A DNA stretch of 64,000 nt from Tsukamurella ocularis (lineage in GTDB: Bacteria; Actinomycetota; Actinomycetes; Mycobacteriales; Mycobacteriaceae). The notes under the pieces are model-generated. The model was given only the letters and a program-made list of their open reading frames with translations. It made no database searches and was not told the DNA's origin. The stretch lies in NCBI RefSeq assembly GCF_024807615.1, contig NZ_JANUCJ010000003.1, positions 682,001 to 746,000 of the forward strand, read 5' to 3'. Made by a program: the position numbers and the translations under genes. Shown here one piece after another: positions 55,155 to 64,000 of the stretch; within the stretch, counting starts at the first letter, position 1; every line of letters begins with the position of its first letter.

Positions 55155-55952
55155 TCAGACCAGCCCGGCGACGCGCTCGGCGATCCGCAGATGCGCAGCG
55201 GAACCGGGGTGGCCGTCCTCCGAGGAGGTGTAGTTCCAGCCCTCGCTCAGCGGGGAGATCACGACGACGCTCGGGTCGACGGATCGGGCCGCGCCGATGA
55301 TCGCAGCGTCGGTGGTGCGCGCCGCGTCGCCGCTGTGGATCGACGGGAACACCGTGACCACGGCGATCTTCGCGCCGGGCGCCTGCTGGCGCACCGTCGA
55401 GACGACCTGCCGTACCTGGCCCGCGACAAGGGCCGGCGGCGCGCCGACGTCGTTGGTGCCCGCCTGGAGCACGACCAGCGACGGATTCTGCGCGGGCAGG
55501 TTCGCGGCGCGGGTGAGCCGCGCGATGGAGCCGTCGGCGTAGCCGGCGCCCACGCGGGAGCTGACCTGGACCGGGCGGCCGGAGATCGCGGCGACGCGGT
55601 GCGGGTAGGCCTGGGCGGAGGAAACCTCCTTGCCCGACGACACGGAGGCGCCGATCACAACGACGGGGCGCCGATCCGCGGAGACGCCCCGGACCGCGGC
55701 GGGCTTCGCCGCAGCCTGCTTCCCGGAGAGGGGCTTGGCCACCGCCTTCGCGGCCGCAGGCTTCGCGGCAACCCTCGGCACGACGACCGGCTGCACACGC
55801 TGGACCGACGCCGTCGCGGGGGGAGCATCGGCGGCCGTCCCGGTGTCGGCGGAAGCGGCCCCTGCGGCGATCGGCGCGAGGGCGATGCCCGCTCCGAAAG
55901 CGATGCCGTATCCGATGCGGCGCACGCGGCGGCTGACTCGCACAGCGATCAT
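55155..55952 (-). CDS. Exported SGNH/GDSL hydrolase 2
   Basis: The 265-residue paralogue has a signal peptide (about 1-36), a linker of about 50 residues rich in Ala, Lys and Pro (VAAKPAAAKAVAKPLSGKQAAAK) and the same catalytic blocks: VVIGASVS, GAGYADG, LQAGTNDVGAP and DGHPGSAAH. The basic linker, absent from paralogue 1, could hold it at the negatively charged cell wall. The pair probably arose by tandem duplication. Confidence 0.85.
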   Translation of the reverse strand: MIAVRVSRRVRRIGYGIAFGAGIALAPIAAGAASADTGTAADAPPATASVQRVQPVVVPRVAAKPAAAKAVAKPLSGKQAAAKPAAVRGVSADRRPVVVIGASVSSGKEVSSAQAYPHRVAAISGRPVQVSSRVGAGYADGSIARLTRAANLPAQNPSLVVLQAGTNDVGAPPALVAGQVRQVVSTVRQQAPGAKIAVVTVFPSIHSGDAARTTDAAIIGAARSVDPSVVVISPLSEGWNYTSSEDGHPGSAAHLRIAERVAGLV

Positions 55953-56091
55953 GGCGGTGGAACCCTCTCTTCGAGCTCGTCGATCCCTCGGCACGATGTG
56001 CGCGCCCGGGAGAAAGATACTCGACGGCCCGGTTCGGCGCAGCACCGGGCGCGCCGTCCGCGCGGCGACGTGACGAACGCAAAGCCGCAGG

Positions 56092-56097
56092 TAGGAT
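56092..56097 (+). promoter_or_regulatory. -10 element of the flavohaemoglobin promoter
   Basis: TAGGAT lies 43 bases before the GTG. An ATG inside this box cannot be the start, which decides for the GTG with AGGAG upstream. Confidence 0.5.
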
Positions 56098-56140
56098 GGG
56101 GCCGTCAACGCAAAGATCGGCAGGCAGGAGCGGAGCGGCA

Positions 56141-57289
56141 GTGGGTGCGCATGCACGGCACGGTCTGGCGCAGATCGCAGCCGATCTCCAGCCGGTGGCG
56201 GACGACTTCACCAAGGGCCTCTTCGCCCGCCTCTTCGCCATGGATCCGTCCCTGCGCGACCTCTTCCCCGCCAACATGTCGGGGCATCGCGCGACCTTCC
56301 AGCGCGTGCTCGACCACGTCTTCACCTCGATCCCGAAGACCGACGGGCACGACGAGCTGATCGAGTTCCTCGCGCAGCTCGGGCGCGACCACCGCAAGTA
56401 CGGGCTGACCGAGGCCCACTACGAGACGATGTCGGCGGCGCTCATCGCGGAGGTGCATGCCGTCTACACGCCGCACGGCGGGCTCGACGAGGAGGACGCC
56501 GTGGTGCTCGAGCAGGGCGTGCAGCTGCTCACCGGCGTGATGCGTGGCGGCGCGCACTCCGATCCGACGCCCGCACGCCGCACGGCGCGCGTGGTGGAGG
56601 TGCTGCGCCCCCACCCCGGCCTGTCGGTGGTACGGCTCGTGGCCGACGAGCCGCTGCTCTTCCGGCCCGGCCAGTACGTCGAGACGCAGGTCCCTCAGGT
56701 GCCTCGGGTCTGGCGGCCCCTGTCGCTGGCGATGCCACCGAACACGCAGGGACAGTTGGAGTTCCATATCCGATCGGTGCCGGGCGGCTACCTCTCCAGC
56801 ACCGTCTTCGGCGAGACCCGCCCGGGCGACGTGTGGCAGTTCGGGCAGGTCCACGGGCTTCTGCGGCCCGACGGTGACCGCCCCGTCACGATGATCGCCG
56901 GCGGCACCGGCCTCGCGCCGATGAAGTCCATACTGCTCGCGATGGCCATGAATGCCGACAACCCCGACGCGCACCTCCTCGTGGGGGCGCGATCGCCGGG
57001 GTTGCTGTACGACTCGGATTCCCTGGCGCCGCTGGCGGCGACGAATCCGTGGCTCAGGGTGACGCAGGTGACGGACGCGCGACAAGATCCGTGGTGGCTC
57101 AGGCACCCCGCCACCGCACACCGCGCGCTGCCGCTGCGGCACGGCTCGCTGGTCGATGCGATGGACGGCCTGGATCTCACCGGGCACCGCGTGCTGATCG
57201 CCGGCCCGCGGGGCCTGCTGCGCGCCGCGAGCGAGAAGGCCGTGGCGCGGGGCGCGGCAGCCGAGGACGTGGTGCACGATCCGCTGTGA
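56141..57289 (+). CDS. Flavohaemoglobin, Rv0385-like (type II)
   Basis: The 382-residue protein has a globin domain (about 1-135) with the proximal histidine region EFLAQLGRDHRKYGLTEAHYE, followed by an FAD domain with FRPGQYVETQVPQVPRVWRPLSLAM and an NAD domain beginning MIAGGTGLAPMKSI. Flavohaemoglobins oxidise nitric oxide to nitrate; Rv0385-type proteins differ in active-site residues and may use D-lactate. It lies between the SGNH genes and the convergent hspR operon, as in mycobacteria near clpB. Confidence 0.88.
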   Translation: MGAHARHGLAQIAADLQPVADDFTKGLFARLFAMDPSLRDLFPANMSGHRATFQRVLDHVFTSIPKTDGHDELIEFLAQLGRDHRKYGLTEAHYETMSAALIAEVHAVYTPHGGLDEEDAVVLEQGVQLLTGVMRGGAHSDPTPARRTARVVEVLRPHPGLSVVRLVADEPLLFRPGQYVETQVPQVPRVWRPLSLAMPPNTQGQLEFHIRSVPGGYLSSTVFGETRPGDVWQFGQVHGLLRPDGDRPVTMIAGGTGLAPMKSILLAMAMNADNPDAHLLVGARSPGLLYDSDSLAPLAATNPWLRVTQVTDARQDPWWLRHPATAHRALPLRHGSLVDAMDGLDLTGHRVLIAGPRGLLRAASEKAVARGAAAEDVVHDPL

Positions 57290-57323
57290 GCGGACCGAGC
57301 GGCACGGCCGCGTTGGACGTGCG

Positions 57324-57356
57324 ACGGCCCCGGGGTCGTCGGACTCCCGGGGCCGT
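57324..57356. terminator. Bidirectional hairpin between flavohaemoglobin gene and hspR
   Basis: ACGGCCCCGGG and CCCGGGGCCGT pair perfectly around an 11-base loop between two convergent genes. Confidence 0.7.
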
Positions 57357-57429
57357 GGCTGGACATCTGATCAGGGCTTACGGCGACTCCGCGGCTGCCG
57401 GACTCCCGGGGCAGAGGAGAGGACCGCCC

Positions 57430-57825
57430 TCAGCTGCCGCGGCGACTTCGCGGTTGCCACACCACCAACGCCGATGATTTCGGCACGTGCACGAGTTCGC
57501 CTCCGCGGCGGACGTTGTCGACCTGCGCGGCGAGCTCCTCGACTCTCCGCTGCAGGGCGTCGACCTGATTGGTCAGGTCGATGATCCGCTTGATCCCGGC
57601 GAGGTTCACGCCCTCGTCCTGCGAGAGCCGCTGAACCTCGCGGAGCAGGTCGACGTCGCGCGAGGAGTAGCGCCGACCTCCGCCCGCCGACCGCTCGGGC
57701 GTCACGAGCCCGAGCCGGTCGTACGTGCGGAGGGTCTGCGCGTGCATCCCCGCGAGTTGCGCAGCCACCGAGATCATGAACACGTGCGCGTCCGGGTCCT
57801 CGGGGAACCGCTGGTCGACATTCAT
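57430..57825 (-). CDS. hspR: Heat-shock repressor HspR
   Basis: HspR is a MerR-type repressor that binds HAIR repeats and uses DnaK as corepressor. The 131 residues have the MerR helix-turn-helix (MISVAAQLAGMHAQTLRTYDRLGLVTPERSAGGGRRYSSRDVDLLREVQRL) and a C-terminal coiled coil. It is the last gene of the dnaK operon, two bases after dnaJ. Confidence 0.95.
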   Translation of the reverse strand: MNVDQRFPEDPDAHVFMISVAAQLAGMHAQTLRTYDRLGLVTPERSAGGGRRYSSRDVDLLREVQRLSQDEGVNLAGIKRIIDLTNQVDALQRRVEELAAQVDNVRRGGELVHVPKSSALVVWQPRSRRGS

Positions 57826-57827
57826 CG

Positions 57828-59069
57828 CTACGCCCCCGCGGTGCTTCCGGCGCCGGCCCAGCCGCCGCGCGGGTCGAAGCCCGCGGCGCGCTCGGCCTCC
57901 GCGTAGTCGCGGAGCGCCTGCTGTGCCCGCTCATCGAGCGACGGGGGCACCGCGACCTGCACCTTGACGAGCAGATCGCCGTGGCCGCCCGCCCGCTTCG
58001 GCACGCCGCGGCCACGCACCCGGAGGGTGCGGCCATCGGTGGTGCCCGCCGGGATCTTCACGCCCACCGGCTGTCCCAGCGTGGGGACGGTGACGGTGGC
58101 GCCCAGCGCCAGCTCCGCGAAGCTCACGGGCAGGGTGACGAGCAGGTCGTCGCCGTTGCGGGTGAAGACCTCGTCGGCGCTGACGTGAACGGTGACGAAC
58201 AGGTCGCCCGAGGGCGCCCCGCGCATCCCGGCCTGCCCCTGGCCGGCCAGGCGAATACGCTGGCCGTCCTTGACACCGGGCGGGATCTTCACGTTCACCG
58301 TGCGGGTGCGCACGGTGACGCCGGTGCCGCTGCAGTCCGAGCACGGGTCGTCGATCACCGAGCCGGTTCCGCGGCAGTCCGGGCACGGCTCGGAGAAGCT
58401 GAACGCCCCCTGGTTCCGGCTCACGAGTCCGGAACCGTTGCAGGACTGGCATACCCGCGGGCTGGTGCCCGGCTTGGCGCCGGACCCGTGGCAGGTGGTG
58501 CACGGCGAGGGCGAGGTCAGCGTGATGGGCGTGGTCACGCCCAGCGTCGCGTCGCGGAAGCCCAGTGTCAGCTCGGATTCCAGGTCGCTGCCGCGGCGCG
58601 GCCGCGTGGGCTGTGGGCCCGGGCCGGAGCCCTGTCCCGCGCCGCCTCGGTTGAACAGTCCCTCGAAGATGTCCCCGAAGCCGCCACTCCCGCCGCTGCC
58701 GGAGGCGGCACCGTCGAAGATGTCGGAGAAGGAGAACCCGCCGGAGCCGCCGCTGGTGTTGCCGAAACCGCCGGTGCCGAAACCGCCGCCACCGCCGTAG
58801 CCGCCCGCGCCGCCGGAGCCGAAGCGACCGCCGCCGAACAGGCGCCGCGTCTCGTCGTACTCCTTGCGCTTAGCCGGATCGGAGAGCACGGCGTGCGCCT
58901 CGGAGACCCGCTTGAACCGCTCCTCGGCCTGCGTGTTGCCCGGATTCGCGTCCGGGTGCAGCTCACGGGCCAGCTTGCGATAGGCCTTCTTGATCTCGTC
59001 GGCACTCGCACTGGAGCTGACGCCCAGCTCCTTGTAGAAGTCCTGCTCAACCCATTCCCTCTGTGCCAC
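57828..59069 (-). CDS. dnaJ: Chaperone DnaJ
   Basis: DnaJ stimulates the DnaK ATPase and delivers clients. The J-domain has HPD at residues 38-40, followed by a Gly/Phe-rich region (about 75-145), four CxxCxGxG zinc repeats ([32 protein letters not shown]) and the C-terminal substrate domains. The length is 413 residues. GTG start, 15 bases after grpE with AGGAGG upstream. Confidence 0.96.
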   Translation of the reverse strand: MAQREWVEQDFYKELGVSSSASADEIKKAYRKLARELHPDANPGNTQAEERFKRVSEAHAVLSDPAKRKEYDETRRLFGGGRFGSGGAGGYGGGGGFGTGGFGNTSGGSGGFSFSDIFDGAASGSGGSGGFGDIFEGLFNRGGAGQGSGPGPQPTRPRRGSDLESELTLGFRDATLGVTTPITLTSPSPCTTCHGSGAKPGTSPRVCQSCNGSGLVSRNQGAFSFSEPCPDCRGTGSVIDDPCSDCSGTGVTVRTRTVNVKIPPGVKDGQRIRLAGQGQAGMRGAPSGDLFVTVHVSADEVFTRNGDDLLVTLPVSFAELALGATVTVPTLGQPVGVKIPAGTTDGRTLRVRGRGVPKRAGGHGDLLVKVQVAVPPSLDERAQQALRDYAEAERAAGFDPRGGWAGAGSTAGA

Positions 59070-59084
59070 TGGGCATCACCTCCT

Positions 59085-59635
59085 TTATTGCTCGTCCTGG
59101 CTCGGGGCCTCCGCCGGACGGTCGACCACTGCCACCATCGCGTTACGGATCACCTTGCCATCGATCTGATATCCCTGGCGCAGCACCGCTCCCAGAACGG
59201 GATCGGCACCGTCACCCTCGTGCTGCACGGCCTCGTGGATCGCGGGGTCGAACTCGTCGCCCTCCGCGCCGAAGGACTCGAGACCGAGGGTCTTGAGCAC
59301 GCCGTCGAGCTTGTCGGACACGGACTTCAGTGGCCCGGCCTCGAGATCGCCGTGGTTGCGCGCGCGCTCCAGGTCGTCGAGAACGACGAGCAGCTCGCCG
59401 ACCACGAAGGCCTTGCCCGCAGCGCGGGCGTCCACCACGTCGCGCGCGGTGCGCTTGCGATAGTTGGCGTACTCGGCGGTCACGCGCTGCAGATCGGCGG
59501 TGAGTTCCGCCTCCTTATCGGGCGCGGCCTCCTCCACGATCTCGGCGCCGGCCGGGGCCGCGGCGGAATCCTCCGCCGCGACCTCCGCCTCCGCGGTCAC
59601 CTCATCCGGTTCCACCGGATTGCTGGGACTCGTCA

Positions 59636-59636
<1 letters not shown>
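59085..59636 (-). CDS. grpE: Nucleotide exchange factor GrpE
   Basis: GrpE releases ADP from DnaK. The 183-residue protein has an acidic N-terminal tail, a long coiled coil ([27 protein letters not shown]) and the C-terminal beta domain with GxxV(I/K) RNAMVAVVD. Its ATG overlaps the dnaK stop by one base. Confidence 0.96.
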
Positions 59637-61480
<1,844 letters not shown>

Positions 61481-61564
61481 ATTGATTTGCCTCCTGAGTA
61501 GTTCTGCTACAGATCCAGACTTCAGCGCCCCCGGCTCAAGGGGCGAACACTTCAGTTCTACCCC

Positions 61565-61585
61565 ATTGAGCGGATCACGCTCAAG
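61565..61585 (-). promoter_or_regulatory. HAIR (HspR) site before dnaK
   Basis: On the minus strand CTTGAGC-N7-GCTCAAT matches the HspR inverted repeat at six of seven bases per arm. It overlaps a possible TTGAGC -35 element. An extra CTTGAGCC half site lies near 61532. Confidence 0.8.
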
Positions 61586-61777
61586 TAGTACGTTCTGTTC
61601 AACGGACCATCGGACGGGAATGTTCCCGATTTCTCGAGAAAGTTGAGCGCGGGTCACTCAAGGCGCGTTCTCCCAGGTCGCGCGGTCCGACGGTGCCGGG
61701 CTCTCACGGGGAATCCCCGGGTTCGACTGGGTAGTTCCACGGATCCGCGGGGCGCCGGCATCGAGTGGACTGGATGC

Positions 61778-62092
61778 ATGACGAACACGGTCTGCACCGA
61801 ACACCGCGATGCACTGCGCACCCGTATCGGCCGCGCTGCGCTCGTCGCCTGCGGCGGGACGTACGCGTGTTTCCTTCTGCTCGTCGCCGCGATGCTCAGC
61901 GACAGCCTTGAGAACTTCGACGAGTTGTTGGGCGCTGCCGCCATCGCTGCGCTCACGACTCCGTTCCTCGCCGCGATCGGCAGCGCGTGGGGCCGCGGCC
62001 CGTGCCGGATCGCCTGCACCACCGTCCTCGCCATGACCGGCCCCGTCGTCGCGATCCTCCTCCTCACCGTGCTCGCAGCCGCGTCGAACTGA
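61778..62092 (+). CDS. Small integral membrane protein of unknown function
   Basis: The 104-residue protein has about three hydrophobic helices (AALVACGGTYACFLLLVAAML, LLGAAAIAALTTPFLAAIG, TVLAMTGPVVAILLLTVLAA) and four cysteines. No family recognised. It is divergent from the dnaK operon, 297 bases away, and ends before a hairpin and the TCCCCCACG repeats. Confidence 0.62.
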   Translation: MTNTVCTEHRDALRTRIGRAALVACGGTYACFLLLVAAMLSDSLENFDELLGAAAIAALTTPFLAAIGSAWGRGPCRIACTTVLAMTGPVVAILLLTVLAAASN

Positions 62093-62171
62093 CCGCGGCC
62101 GAGCACGCGCGGGCACGCCGGGCATGAGGCTCGTCCCCCGCGCCGCGCCGAATCCCCTCGGATCCGTTCAC

Positions 62172-62290
62172 TCCCCCACGAGAAGCCGCTCCCCTGATGA
62201 GGGAGCGGCCGTCCCCCACGCGGCGCCGATTCCCCCACGCAACGCCAAGCTCTCCCCCGCCCGACGCCGGCTCCCCCACGAAACGCCGAG
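62172..62290. repeat. Five degenerate TCCCCCACG-NN-ACGCC repeats
   Basis: Units start near 62172, 62212, 62231, 62253 and 62272, with spacing 40, 19, 22 and 19. The shared pattern is TCCCCC(A/G)C then (A/G)CGCC. They fill the gap between a small membrane-protein gene and the convergent lon gene. Confidence 0.6.
62185..62209 (+). terminator. Hairpin inside the repeat block
   Basis: GCCGCTCCC and GGGAGCGGC pair perfectly around a seven-base loop, 93 bases after the small membrane-protein stop. It may end that transcript. Confidence 0.5.
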
Positions 62291-62332
62291 CGGGCGGGCC
62301 GCCGAAGCGACCCGCCCGCACCGTCGAACCCG

Positions 62333-64000
<1,668 letters not shown>

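Noticed and set aside
56096-56140. Upstream ATG for the flavohaemoglobin
   Set aside because: It lies inside the TAGGAT -10 box, so it would not be transcribed; the GTG with AGGAG fits the globin start.
61481-61657. N-terminal extension of dnaK
   Set aside because: DnaK begins [14 protein letters not shown]; the extension covers the HAIR site and promoter region.
62172-62290. CRISPR-like array
   Set aside because: Units are degenerate, spacers are too short and unequal, and no cas genes are present.

Overview
The window is a gene-dense, high-GC actinobacterial chromosome segment. Blocks of genes follow Mycobacterium tuberculosis order: hpt-tilS-metalloprotease-dacB-ppa (Rv3624c-Rv3628), purT-rhodanese-metZ (Rv0389-Rv0391), purA to the GH76 gene (Rv0357c-Rv0365c), spoU/pyrE/clpB/flavohaemoglobin (Rv0380c-Rv0385) and hspR-dnaJ-grpE-dnaK (Rv0350-Rv0353). 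With the IdeR-like and HspR (HAIR) sites this points to a mycolate-type member of Mycobacteriales. Tsukamurella is my best guess, inferred from gene content and not proven. No rRNA, tRNA, insertion sequence or CRISPR array was seen. No stretch longer than 300 bases lacks a gene.

Layout. 1-4.4 kb: purine salvage, tRNA lysidine synthesis, a zincin, a cell-wall carboxypeptidase and pyrophosphatase. 4.5-8.7 kb: a lipoprotein, then a MarR regulator overlapping a very large gene that joins a DHA2-type MFS exporter to a degenerate tRNA-guanine-transglycosylase-like domain. 8.8-11.2 kb: a SAM-IV riboswitch ahead of a class V aminotransferase, a free-standing luciferase-family C-terminal piece and a YbaK deacylase. 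11.3-15.8 kb: a HAD phosphatase, rtcB with a probable leader peptide, a cluster of small DUF genes (one frameshifted) and cutC. 15.8-23.7 kb: metZ/rhodanese, FprA, an iron-regulated siderophore-interacting reductase, PurT with a long proline-rich tail and a PfkB kinase. 23.8-39 kb: the purA-fba-DedA-GH76 block with an acidic membrane scaffold-like protein, an antiporter carrying a UBP zinc finger, ABC-F and MpaB-like genes. 39.1-47.6 kb: a VapBC-type pair, SpoU, pyrE, DUF202 genes, a phosphotransferase, an F420/PPOX protein, an epoxide-hydrolase-like protein, FprB and a TetR regulator. 47.6-51.3 kb: a two-gene ABC half-transporter operon behind an IdeR-like box. 51.4-64 kb: clpB, two paralogous SGNH hydrolases, flavohaemoglobin, the hspR-dnaJ-grpE-dnaK heat-shock operon and a lon gene cut by the window edge.

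The parts that work together are the heat-shock regulon (HspR sites at both clpB and dnaK), sulfur metabolism (metZ, rhodanese, SAM-IV operon) and iron acquisition (the siderophore-interacting protein and the ABC pair, both with IdeR-like boxes). One promoter layout recurs: a TANNNT -10 box 6-8 nt before the start codon, implying many leaderless mRNAs. It supports short leader ORFs before ppa and before rtcB. The strongest leads for new biology are the MFS-TGT fusion, the cysteine-containing leader ahead of rtcB, a two-copy palindromic intergenic element with a conserved core, and a Thr-x-x-Ile/Leu short motif shared by PurT and a membrane protein.
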